Positions 40,764-48,988 of a stretch of 64,000 bases of DNA are shown piece after piece; position 1 is the stretch's first letter; each line of letters starts with the position of its first letter. A program made the translations under genes and the position numbers. The DNA comes from Microaerobacter geothermalis (GTDB taxonomy: Bacteria > Bacillota > Bacilli > DSM-22679): assembly GCF_021608135.1 (NCBI RefSeq), contig NZ_JAKIHL010000001.1, forward strand, positions 124,001-188,000, given 5' to 3'. The notes beneath the pieces were generated by a model. The model was not told the origin of the DNA and ran no database searches. It saw only the letters and a program-made list of their open reading frames with translations.

Positions 40764-41293
40764 TGGGTGATCGAAAAATGAAGTGGCGATGGTTGTGGGG
40801 AATTATATTAGGGGGATTGTTGGTGTTTTTCATCATTTCGGCGGTTAAATTGGCGGCGACCAATACGGCAGTCCAAATTGGGGAAAAGGCCCCTGACTTT
40901 GAACTGCTGGATGTGAATGATAATCCTGTCCGCCTTTCGGATTATCTGGAAAAACCGGTGATGATCAACTTCTTTGCCACCTGGTGCCCCCCATGTAAAG
41001 AGGAGGCCCCCGAAATCCAAAAATTTGAGGAAGCCTATGGGGACAAGATTAAAATATTGATTATTGATCGGGCGGAACCCAAGATATTGGTGCAGAATTT
41101 CATCAAGGAATATGGGTCCACATCCACCTATGTGATGGATGTCAATGATTCATTGGCCAAACCATATGGAATTGTCGGCCAGCCCGAAACATTTTTCATT
41201 GATTCAAACGGAATCGTCAGGGAGCATATCATAGGACCGAGAAGGTTTGAACAATTTGTTGCCTCATATGAGAAATTGGTGAATGTACAATAG
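40763..41293 (+). CDS. CcmG/ResA-like membrane thioredoxin
   Basis: The 176-residue protein has an N-terminal anchor (WGIILGGLLVFFIISAVKL) and a thioredoxin domain of CcmG/ResA type: FFATWCPPCKEEAPEIQKF with the active-site CPPC, and the cis-Pro loop VGQPETFF. It keeps apocytochrome Cys residues reduced for haem attachment. GTG 40763 overlaps ccmD; ATG 40778 is an alternative start. It ends the ccm operon, and a strong terminator follows. With the CcmH-like protein short of its CxxC, this protein may carry more of the thiol work (inference). Confidence 0.88.
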   Translation: MGDRKMKWRWLWGIILGGLLVFFIISAVKLAATNTAVQIGEKAPDFELLDVNDNPVRLSDYLEKPVMINFFATWCPPCKEEAPEIQKFEEAYGDKIKILIIDRAEPKILVQNFIKEYGSTSTYVMDVNDSLAKPYGIVGQPETFFIDSNGIVREHIIGPRRFEQFVASYEKLVNVQ

Positions 41294-41314
41294 AAAATAG
41301 ATTTGAGACAAAAC

Positions 41315-41352
41315 AAAGTCCTCTGTAGAACTGTACAGAGGACTTTTTTATT
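41315..41352 (+). terminator. Rho-independent terminator of the ccm operon
   Basis: AAGTCCTCTGTA and TACAGAGGACTT form a near-perfect stem around a short loop, followed by TTTTTT. No other terminator was seen within the operon from 34449 to 41293. Confidence 0.92.
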
Positions 41353-41546
41353 AAATTAATGATGTTCATGATTGTTATGTAATAAAAACTAACATAAAAA
41401 ATAAAATAAAGCGAAAGAATAAGCATACACCTGAATAAATGGGATGAAAACGCTTAATTTATGTTATAAAACTTAACGTTTAATCTTGTGTTCTTCCTCA
41501 AAATCCTGTATATTAACAAAAATACAGTGAGAGGAAGTGAAGTGGT

Positions 41547-41723
41547 ATGTCTGATCTTACAAGGATTGCATTTTTAAGGACATTAAAGGAAGAGTTAATC
41601 GAGAAATTAAGGGATCCGTCGACGACCTATTCCCAAATGGTTGAGATTAACAAGCAGCTGGGAAAATTAAACCATGAAATTCAGCATATGAAAATGATGT
41701 TATATCGTGAGAAGAGAAAGTAA
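41547..41723 (+). CDS. Small helical protein (58 aa), unknown
   Basis: ATG 41547 is preceded by GAGAGGAAGTG. The peptide is one helical hairpin: LTRIAFLRTLKEELIEKLRD, then TTYSQMVEINKQLGKLNHEI. Its size and two-helix pattern recall the Spo0E-type phosphatases, but their SQELD motif is not present (NKQLG instead), so I do not assign it. It lies alone between the ccm terminator and a minus-strand membrane gene. Confidence 0.6.
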   Translation: MSDLTRIAFLRTLKEELIEKLRDPSTTYSQMVEINKQLGKLNHEIQHMKMMLYREKRK

Positions 41724-41799
41724 ACAGGCCATCACTTGAAAGTGGATGGCCTATCGATGTATTCATTGTTCTTTCCGTTGCTAATCATTCTTCTTTCCT

Positions 41800-42195
41800 T
41801 CAATTCTGCCTCGGTCGTTCGTTTCCTCCAACCCTTCCTCCTCCCCTATTCTCCCCGGTGGCGAATATGGGTCGTACAGGGACAAACAGGTCAACGATAC
41901 CAATTGCCAAGGCAGCCAATAATGCTCCCAGGAAGGTGGTCCTCATACTTCCCACAAAAAATTGGGCTACATAAATGATTACCGCACTCACCAAAAAACC
42001 AACGATTCCTCTACCATAAGGAGAAATGCGATCGCCAAAAAAGTATTCGGCCACCCAGCCAAGGGCAGCTATGACAAGAGCGGCAAACACCGCACTCCAA
42101 AAACCAAAGATGCTGAACCCGGGAACAATATATCCGATAAGTAAAAGCACGATGGCGGCTACAGCAAAACGAATTACATGTGTTAAAAAGGTCAT
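41800..42195 (-). CDS. Phage-holin-like four-span membrane protein
   Basis: The 131-residue product has four spans (VIRFAVAAIVLLLIGYIVPG, AVFAALVIAALGWVAEYFFG, GFLVSAVIIYVAQFFVG and LGALLAALAIGIVDLFV) and a Gly/Arg-rich tail (GENRGGGRVGGNERPRQN). This matches the small phage-holin-family membrane proteins common in Bacillales next to core genes; it is not evidence for a prophage. ATG 42195 is chosen with GAGAGG upstream; in-frame starts up to 42219 exist. Function unknown. It is divergent from mutS2. Confidence 0.7.
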   Translation of the reverse strand: MTFLTHVIRFAVAAIVLLLIGYIVPGFSIFGFWSAVFAALVIAALGWVAEYFFGDRISPYGRGIVGFLVSAVIIYVAQFFVGSMRTTFLGALLAALAIGIVDLFVPVRPIFATGENRGGGRVGGNERPRQN

Positions 42196-42348
42196 ATTTC
42201 TCATCCTCTCATTCATCATTGTTGATATTTTGAATGCATCTATATATTTTCCAATCCATTTGTCTTTTATGTAATCTTAATGGGAATAGTGATATAATGG
42301 GTGGTGATCGAGGAAGATCATGGAGAAAGCATGATATTGGAGGAACCT

Positions 42349-44712
42349 ATGATTACGCGCCGTGTGCTGCATATATTAGAATTTGACAAGGTCAAAGAAA
42401 AAGTAAGGGAAAAAGCTACCTCAACCCTTGGCAAAGAGATGGTTGACGCTTTGACACCTATGATCAGCATAGAGGAAGTGGAATTGGCCCAGCAGGAAAC
42501 AAGAGAAGGATCCATTGTTCTTCGTCTAAAAGGAAGTGTTCCCCTTGGGGGAATTCGCGATATTCGAAAAGCCATCCAAAGAAGCCGAATTGGAGGAATG
42601 TTGTCACCCCAGGAACTACTGGATATTTCCGGTGTGCTCTCTGCCGGAGGACGGGTAAAGCAGTTTATTCTTCAACTGGCGGAAGAGGATGAATCTCTTC
42701 CTATCCTTAACGGTTTGGCTCAAAGTATTGAAAGACTCCGGCCGTTGGAGGATGAAATCACCCAATCCATTGATGATCATGGAGAAGTGATGGATGGTGC
42801 CAGTTCTCAATTGCGCCAAATCAGGAATGAAATCAGGCAAACGGAGTCACAGGTGAGGGAAAGGTTGGAAAGAATTCTTCGCACTTCTTCTTATCAGAAA
42901 ATGCTGCAGGAAGGAATCATCACCATACGTAATGACCGCTATGTCCTTCCCGTCAAACAGGAGTACAGAGGAAGCTTCGGGGGAATTATACATGACCAGT
43001 CGGCCTCTGGAGCCACTCTGTTTATTGAGCCTGAAGCAGTCGTTTCATTAAATAACAGGTTGAGGGAGTTGTTTGCCAGAGAGCAAAGGGAAGTGGAGAA
43101 AGTTCTGCTTCATCTTAGCGGACAGGTGGCCAACCATGCGGATCCTTTAATAGTTAACGTAGAATCCCTGGCAAGGATAGATTTTATCTTTGCCAAGGCA
43201 TTTTATGGTGAGAGCATAAAAGGAACTCAGCCTTTGTTAAATGAAAAGGGGAAAATCCGCTTGAAAAAGGCACGCCATCCCCTTCTTTCACCAGAGACTG
43301 TGGTCCCTATTGATGTGGAACTGGGAGATCATTTTACGGCGATGGTGGTAACCGGACCCAACACAGGGGGAAAAACCGTTTCCTTAAAAACCATTGGGCT
43401 TCTTACGCTGATGGCCATGTCGGGGCTTCAAATCCCGTCTGAAGAAGGAAGTGAAATTTCGGTTTTTTCACAGATTCATGCTGACATTGGAGATGAACAA
43501 AGCATTGAACAAAGTTTAAGTACCTTTTCCAGCCACCTGACAAACATCATTAAAATTATTCAATCGATGGATGAAAACAGTTTAATTTTACTGGATGAAT
43601 TAGGAGCAGGGACAGATCCCAGCGAAGGGGCTGCCCTGGCCATCGCCATATTGGATCACATCATTCAGAGAGGAGCTAAAGTGGTTGCCACCACCCATTA
43701 CAGTGAACTGAAGGCATACGCATATAATCGGAAACAGGTTATCAATGCCAGCGTAGAATTTGATGTGGCCACCTTAAGTCCTACTTATCGGCTTCTTGTG
43801 GGAGTTCCGGGACGCAGCAATGCCTTTGCCATTGCCGAAAGATTGGGTTTAAACCGGGAGATCATTGACTTGGCGAAAAAACAAATGTCCCAGGAGGAAA
43901 TGTCAGTTGAAAAAATGATCGTATCCCTGGAAGAGAATCGGATGACTGCAGAACGCGAAAGGGAAAAGGCGGAAGGTCTCCGAAAAGAATTGGAGAATAT
44001 GCGTAATCAGCTGGAAAAAGAGCGGCAGGAGCTAGAGAAAGAGAAAAATCGGATTCTGACGAATGCCGAGAAGGAAGCAGCCCAAGCGGTGGCGAAAGCC
44101 AGAAAAGAGGCAGAAGAGGTAATCGCACAGCTGCGGAAGATGGCGCTGGAGGAACAAACCAGCATCAAAGAGCATCGGTTGATTGAAGCGAAGAAAAGAT
44201 TGGAGGCTGCCCTCCCCCGCTTTAAAAAGGAACCTGTTCACCAGAGAAAAGGGGCCGAGGTGAAAAATAATTTGCTTCCTGGAGATGACGTGATGGTATA
44301 TTCACTAAATCAAAGAGGTCAAATTCTGGAGGAAATAAGTTCGGATGAAATTCTAGTTCAAATCGGACTGATGAAAATGAAAGTAAACAAAGCCGATGTT
44401 GGACCCGTTTCAACCGAAAAAAAACCGGAAAGAAATCTTCTTGCCACAATAAAAGGGAATCGGGAACATATCCGTCCTGAATTGGATATTCGAGGGGATA
44501 CGATAGAAGATGCGATCCATTCCATCGATAAATATCTAGATGATGCGGTTATCTCAGGCTTGAATCAGGTATCCATCATTCATGGAAAAGGAACCGGAGC
44601 CCTCAGAAAAGGAATTCAGGAATATTTGAAGAAACATCCCCAAGTAAAAGAATTTCGCCTTGGTGTTCACGGGGAAGGAGGAAGTGGGGTTACAGTCGTC
44701 AAGTTCAATTAA
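42349..44712 (+). CDS. mutS2: MutS2 endonuclease/ribosome-rescue ATPase
   Basis: The 787-residue protein begins at ATG 42349, where ATTGGAGG is well placed. It has the MutS core with Walker A TGPNTGGKTVSLKT and Walker B LLDELGAGTDPSEGAAL, a long coiled coil (about 515-630), and a C-terminal Smr domain starting LDIRGDTIEDAI with HGKGTGALRKGI. MutS2 suppresses recombination and also splits collided ribosomes. The B. subtilis protein is 785 residues. There polX and cvpA lie directly upstream; here a block of about 29 kb separates cvpA from mutS2. Confidence 0.95.
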   Translation: MITRRVLHILEFDKVKEKVREKATSTLGKEMVDALTPMISIEEVELAQQETREGSIVLRLKGSVPLGGIRDIRKAIQRSRIGGMLSPQELLDISGVLSAGGRVKQFILQLAEEDESLPILNGLAQSIERLRPLEDEITQSIDDHGEVMDGASSQLRQIRNEIRQTESQVRERLERILRTSSYQKMLQEGIITIRNDRYVLPVKQEYRGSFGGIIHDQSASGATLFIEPEAVVSLNNRLRELFAREQREVEKVLLHLSGQVANHADPLIVNVESLARIDFIFAKAFYGESIKGTQPLLNEKGKIRLKKARHPLLSPETVVPIDVELGDHFTAMVVTGPNTGGKTVSLKTIGLLTLMAMSGLQIPSEEGSEISVFSQIHADIGDEQSIEQSLSTFSSHLTNIIKIIQSMDENSLILLDELGAGTDPSEGAALAIAILDHIIQRGAKVVATTHYSELKAYAYNRKQVINASVEFDVATLSPTYRLLVGVPGRSNAFAIAERLGLNREIIDLAKKQMSQEEMSVEKMIVSLEENRMTAEREREKAEGLRKELENMRNQLEKERQELEKEKNRILTNAEKEAAQAVAKARKEAEEVIAQLRKMALEEQTSIKEHRLIEAKKRLEAALPRFKKEPVHQRKGAEVKNNLLPGDDVMVYSLNQRGQILEEISSDEILVQIGLMKMKVNKADVGPVSTEKKPERNLLATIKGNREHIRPELDIRGDTIEDAIHSIDKYLDDAVISGLNQVSIIHGKGTGALRKGIQEYLKKHPQVKEFRLGVHGEGGSGVTVVKFN

Positions 44713-44851
44713 ACCACTCTTGATTAAATGCACGAGTGTCAGAAAAAAATTTCATAAATTTTTTACTTCATTTGAAACCCAATAATCCTTGCTTCGTATA
44801 CGAATAATGAGAAACATGGATATCCTTTAGCTGAAAAAAGGAGGTGGGCGG

Positions 44852-45361
44852 ATGGGATTGTTTGATTTTCTGTTCAAAAAGAAAAAAGAAGAGAATGATC
44901 GTCCGATACAGCGGAATGTATTAAATCTTCAGGTGAATGATATTGTCACCTATGACTTAGAAGATTACATTGTGGTGGGTAAAATTACTTACAATGACTC
45001 GGGATATGAATGGCATGCCTATAATCTGAAAGGTGAGAGCAGGTCAATATGGCTTGCTGCCGAATTGGATGATGAATTGGAGATTGGAATCTATGAACGG
45101 GTGACAACTTCAGTGGGTCCTTCCATACCCCAGAAGTTAACCATTGATGGAACGACTTATTATATGGAGGAGCATGGGCTTGCCACCATTACCCATGTTT
45201 CAGGCCGTGCAGGAGCGGTTGTTGGCCAGAAAGTAGAATATTGGGATTTTGAATCGGAAGATGAAGAATACCTTTCCGTAGAAAAATGGGGAGGTGATTT
45301 AGAGTTAAGCAAAGGCTATTCCATTGGAGAGAATGAACTGAAAATTATTGCCGGAAGCTAG
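44852..45361 (+). CDS. DUF4178 protein of a PspA-associated cluster
   Basis: The 169-residue protein starts after AAAGGAGGTGG at ATG 44852. A basic N-terminus (LFKKKKEEN) is followed by a beta-rich domain with DIVTYDLEDYIVVGKITYND and a later YWDFESEDEEYLSVEKWGGD, features of DUF4178. Such proteins occur next to PspA and DUF350 genes. It heads a run of five genes on the same strand (this gene, pspA, DUF4247, DUF350 and a membrane spermidine synthase). Its molecular role is unknown. Confidence 0.75.
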   Translation: MGLFDFLFKKKKEENDRPIQRNVLNLQVNDIVTYDLEDYIVVGKITYNDSGYEWHAYNLKGESRSIWLAAELDDELEIGIYERVTTSVGPSIPQKLTIDGTTYYMEEHGLATITHVSGRAGAVVGQKVEYWDFESEDEEYLSVEKWGGDLELSKGYSIGENELKIIAGS

Positions 45362-45412
45362 TAGAATATAAATTTTTGTTATAAATACGGATCTTAAGGG
45401 AGGAATATCAAA

Positions 45413-46087
45413 ATGGGTATTTTTAAAAGATTAAGGGATCTGACGACAGCTACCATCAACGATTTATTGGATAAAGCGGAAGATCCGGTAAAAATGCTGA
45501 ATCAATTTTTGCGGGATATGGAACAGGATATTGCCGATGCTGAAGTTTCTGTTGCCAAGCAGATTGCCATTGAGAAGAAATTTAAGCAGCAGTATGAAGA
45601 AGCTATGGAAATGGTGCAGAAACGGCAAGAACAGGCGGTAAAAGCATTGGAAGCAGGCAATGAAGATTTGGCGCGTCGTGCATTAGCGGATAAAAAGGAA
45701 CACCAGGAGCGAGCCGACGAATTTAAACTTCAATACGACAATGCCAAATCCAATGCCGATCAGTTGCGGAAGCAACTTCAAGAGATGAAAGATGAATTTG
45801 TCAAAATGAAAAACAAGAAGGATACCCTCATTGCCAGGGCTGAAGCGGCCAAAGCGCAAAAACAAATTAACCAAGCTATGAGCGGTATTGGAACGGAAAA
45901 TGCTGCTAAGGGCTTCGAGAGAATGAACGAAAAAGTTCTTCAAATGGAGGCTGAGGCAGAGGCCAGTAAAGACCTTCGCAAAGCCAATCGTTCTTTAGAT
46001 GATGAACTGGAGTCATTGGGAAAGAATGATGTGGACGCTGAGCTTGCCGCGCTAAAGGCACAGTTGGCGAACAAAAAAGAAGAGTAG
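45413..46087 (+). CDS. pspA: PspA/IM30/Vipp1-family membrane-stress protein
   Basis: The 224-residue protein starts after AAGGGAGG. An amphipathic N-terminal helix (MGIFKRLRDLTTATINDLLD) is followed by long coiled-coil hairpins (AEDPVKMLNQFLRDMEQDI and onward), the layout of the ESCRT-III-like PspA family. These proteins coat stressed membranes and keep the proton gradient. The gene lies within a group of envelope-related genes also known next to PspA in other bacteria. Length is typical. Confidence 0.92.
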   Translation: MGIFKRLRDLTTATINDLLDKAEDPVKMLNQFLRDMEQDIADAEVSVAKQIAIEKKFKQQYEEAMEMVQKRQEQAVKALEAGNEDLARRALADKKEHQERADEFKLQYDNAKSNADQLRKQLQEMKDEFVKMKNKKDTLIARAEAAKAQKQINQAMSGIGTENAAKGFERMNEKVLQMEAEAEASKDLRKANRSLDDELESLGKNDVDAELAALKAQLANKKEE

Positions 46088-46118
46088 ATCAATTTGAATA
46101 ACACCTGAATAGGTGGTG

Positions 46119-46685
46119 ATGAAGATTAAACGGTGGAAATCTATTCTCGCCTTATTGCTCATCACCACCCTGTTTTTGGCAGGGTGCGGTGATGCAGCGT
46201 CACAAATCGCAGGACAATATCCTTTTGAAAATGTAGTCCAAGGAGATTTTGGTACGGCAGCTAAGGTATACCGTGCAACAAACCAGGGTGTCACAGAGGT
46301 GGCCAAGCAAATAGCTTCATCGTTTCCTCCTGTAGAAACCTCTGCAGAAAATGAAGAAAGGATGTTCTTGGTTTATCAGAATCAATTGGTCTCTTTGATG
46401 AGAGACCCGGAAAATCCCCAGGATACGTTGATTGAAGTAGCAAACCAGGAATTTGTACGGAATAATTATGACTTCGATTTGCTGGAAGCCTATTTAATTG
46501 CGAGTATCGTTGATGATTTGTTTGATATTGGATGGAAATTAAATAAAGCGAAATACAAGGGCGGATATAAAGGCTATGCAGGGCCTGGAGGGTATACCAA
46601 GTATGCAGGAAGGGAGGGTTCCCTCCGTTACGGATCAGCAACAGGTCAGAGTCCCCGTGGCGGTGGTCCCGGAGTTGGAAAGTAG
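46119..46685 (+). CDS. DUF4247-like lipoprotein
   Basis: ATG 46119 overlaps AGGTGGTG. The 188-residue product has a lipobox (LLITTLFLAGCG), a helical domain (about 30-150) and a Gly/Tyr/Lys-rich tail (YKGGYKGYAGPGGYTKYAG). The features and context fit DUF4247 proteins, found in Bacillales beside PspA, DUF350 and polyamine genes. It should sit on the outer face of the membrane. Function unknown. Confidence 0.7.
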   Translation: MKIKRWKSILALLLITTLFLAGCGDAASQIAGQYPFENVVQGDFGTAAKVYRATNQGVTEVAKQIASSFPPVETSAENEERMFLVYQNQLVSLMRDPENPQDTLIEVANQEFVRNNYDFDLLEAYLIASIVDDLFDIGWKLNKAKYKGGYKGYAGPGGYTKYAGREGSLRYGSATGQSPRGGGPGVGK

Positions 46686-46732
46686 CCTTTCGTGCAAAGT
46701 AAACAAGTAAAAAGGAATAAGAGGTGAATGCA

Positions 46733-47134
46733 TTGAGTTGGAGTAATCCTTACATCGAAACGATTGCCTATTATGCAGTGGCTGTATTGGCCATCATTGT
46801 TTTTTTGGCCATTTTTGAAATGGTTACGAAATACAAAGACTGGGAGGAAATCAAGAAAGGAAATCTTGCCGTTGCCATGGCGACCGGGGGAAAAATATTC
46901 GGGATTTCCAATATTTTTCGATTTGCTATTACCTCTAATGATACGATTGCCCAGTCCTTGATATGGAGTGGCGTTGGATTTATTCTCCTCTTAATTGGCT
47001 ATTTTATTTTTGAATTCATGACCCCCCGTTTCAAAATTGATGAAGAGATAGGGAAGGACAACAGGGCCGTTGGACTTTTATCCATGATTATTTCCATCGG
47101 ATTGTCTTATGTAGTAGGAGCAAGCATTACTTAA
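46733..47134 (+). CDS. DUF350 membrane protein (YjfL-like)
   Basis: The 133-residue protein has four membrane spans in the DUF350 pattern: ETIAYYAVAVLAIIVFLAIF, then AVAMATGGKIFGISNIFRFA and SLIWSGVGFILLLIGYFIFE. TTG 46733 is placed about six bases after GAGGTG; GTG 46724 in the same frame is less well spaced. DUF350 proteins accompany PspA/YjfJ and ATP-grasp or polyamine enzymes in many bacteria. Here the next gene is a membrane-embedded spermidine synthase homologue. Confidence 0.85.
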   Translation: MSWSNPYIETIAYYAVAVLAIIVFLAIFEMVTKYKDWEEIKKGNLAVAMATGGKIFGISNIFRFAITSNDTIAQSLIWSGVGFILLLIGYFIFEFMTPRFKIDEEIGKDNRAVGLLSMIISIGLSYVVGASIT

Positions 47135-47217
47135 CGGCGGACTTTAATCACTTCTTTGACAAACTTGACTTGCGGACGTGTGAATCTTTAGTTCCACTTC
47201 TAAAAAATGAGGTTATT

Positions 47218-48789
47218 ATGGTGAAAGAGGTTAACATGATGGAGCACAATGTAGACAAACAAGAAGAATATAAGGATAACCTCACGAAAAAAATATATTG
47301 GGCCAGCGGAATTGTTTCCATCTGCGGTATCATTTTTGAAGTGTTGTTTGGTGCTGCCGGTAGTTATATATTGGGGGATGGAGTAAAGCAATACACCATT
47401 ACCATCGGCCTGTTTTTAACGGGAATGGGCATTGGGGCAAGCCTGAGTGAGCGAATATTGAAGCAGTTAATGGCTGCATTTGTCTGGATTGAATTTGCCA
47501 TTGCCCTGATTGGCGGGACTTCTATTCTGTTTCTATTTGGTGTGATGGCTTTTATTGGGTCGGGGGTAGAGGCCCTGTTTCTCTATGGAGTAACCGTAGT
47601 GATTGGAGCCCTGACCGGTTTGGAACTGCCTATTCTAATCAGAAAGGCGACGGAGATCGGAACCCAGCTGAACCGAAGTGCAGCTAGGGTTCTTTTTTCC
47701 GATTATGCGGGAAGTCTTATTGGAGCCATTCTTTTCGTAATTTTGCTTCGCCCTTCCCTTGGTTTGGTGAAAACAGCCTTTGTTGTTGCCTTGATCAATC
47801 TTTTGGCTGGAGTATGGATGCTGTTTGTATTTAGAAAAGAAATTAGACGGTGGAGATTGCTGCGGGGGATAGCGATTATCCTGCTGTTTATTATGGTCGG
47901 CGGAATTTTATTTGGACAGGAAGCGGCTTTTTCCTTTGAACAAAAACTGTATAAAGCCCAGATTGTGGAGACCCTTGACACTCCCTATCAGCGGATTGTG
48001 GTCACAAGGGAGATGGATGATATCCGGTTATTTATTGATGGGAATCTGCAGTTCTCCACTTCTGACGAGTACCGATATCACGAATCCCTGGTTCATGTTC
48101 CCTTATCTCTTGCCAGGAATAAAGCAAAAGTGCTCATCCTTGGCGGAGGGGATGGTTTGGTGGCAAGGGAACTCCTCAAATATCCGGAAATTAAAGAGAT
48201 CACCCTTGTGGATCTGGACGAGATGATGGTTAATTTTTCTCGCACGTCTCCTTTGCTAACCGAAGTGAATCAGGGCAGTTTGGATAACCAACGGGTAAAA
48301 CTGGTTTTCTCCGATGCATTTCAATTTCTCCTTCAAACCGATGAAATGTATGATGTGGTGATTGGCGACCTTCCTGATCCCAATAATGAAAGCTTAAACA
48401 AGCTATATACGAGGGAATTTTACAGCCTGATCGGTAAAAGGTTAATGCCGGGAGGAATTCTGGTGGTTCAAGCCACCAGTCCTTTGTTTGCAAGGGATGT
48501 GTATTGGACGATTAGCGAAACCGTGAAAAGCGCCGGATTTAATGTGCTCAACTATCATGTGGATATTCCTTCTTTTGGTGATTGGGGATTTGTCATCGGG
48601 GCAAGGGAAAACCTTGATACTTCGAACATTCAATTGCCGGAGATTCCCCTTCGCTATTTGACACAAAAGGTGATTCCGTCCTTATTTGTTTTTGGCAAAG
48701 ATGAAGACAATCCAGGCGGGCTGGATATCAATACGATTGACCATTCCATTCTTGTCCCCATGTATGAAAAGGCATGGAGATACTACTAG
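47218..48789 (+). CDS. Membrane-fused polyamine aminopropyltransferase (spermidine synthase-like)
   Basis: The 523-residue product has an N-terminal region of about seven membrane spans (residues about 20-245) and a C-terminal spermidine-synthase domain with the SAM-type pocket ILILGGGDGLVARELLKYP and the active-site IGDLPDPNNESLNKLYTREF. These enzymes move an aminopropyl group from decarboxylated SAM to an amine. ATG 47218 has TGAGG upstream; ATG 47236 with AAAGAGG is equally possible. Fusion to a membrane domain points to a substrate in or near the membrane. It ends the PspA/DUF350 cluster. Confidence 0.85.
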   Translation: MVKEVNMMEHNVDKQEEYKDNLTKKIYWASGIVSICGIIFEVLFGAAGSYILGDGVKQYTITIGLFLTGMGIGASLSERILKQLMAAFVWIEFAIALIGGTSILFLFGVMAFIGSGVEALFLYGVTVVIGALTGLELPILIRKATEIGTQLNRSAARVLFSDYAGSLIGAILFVILLRPSLGLVKTAFVVALINLLAGVWMLFVFRKEIRRWRLLRGIAIILLFIMVGGILFGQEAAFSFEQKLYKAQIVETLDTPYQRIVVTREMDDIRLFIDGNLQFSTSDEYRYHESLVHVPLSLARNKAKVLILGGGDGLVARELLKYPEIKEITLVDLDEMMVNFSRTSPLLTEVNQGSLDNQRVKLVFSDAFQFLLQTDEMYDVVIGDLPDPNNESLNKLYTREFYSLIGKRLMPGGILVVQATSPLFARDVYWTISETVKSAGFNVLNYHVDIPSFGDWGFVIGARENLDTSNIQLPEIPLRYLTQKVIPSLFVFGKDEDNPGGLDINTIDHSILVPMYEKAWRYY

Positions 48790-48852
48790 ATTTGATGTAA
48801 AATAGGGAAGATGACTTCTTGAAAGATAGATGATGTTTTGGAAGGAAGAATA

Positions 48853-48939
48853 ATGATGAACCTATTATGGAAAGTGTTATATGCCGTTGCCGGGATATTC
48901 CTCTTGGGAGGGATCATTTACTGGCTGTTTTATATTTAA
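48853..48939 (+). CDS. Tiny membrane peptide (28 aa)
   Basis: GGAAGGAAG lies just before ATG 48853. The peptide MMNLLWKVLYAVAGIFLLGG and the remaining residues (IIYWLFYI) form one hydrophobic helix. It stands between the spermidine-synthase-like gene and a sugar dehydrogenase gene. The regular structure and ribosome binding site make it plausible, but nothing shows its role. Confidence 0.4.
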   Translation: MMNLLWKVLYAVAGIFLLGGIIYWLFYI

Positions 48940-48988
48940 TGAAGGAATAAAAATTATCTTGTTGAGTTAAGGTCTGGAGGAGATTGGA

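Noticed and set aside
41547-41723. Spo0E-type phosphatase
   Set aside because: Size and helices fit, but the SQELD signature is missing.
41800-42195. Prophage holin
   Set aside because: It belongs to a common chromosomal four-span family; no other phage gene is nearby.
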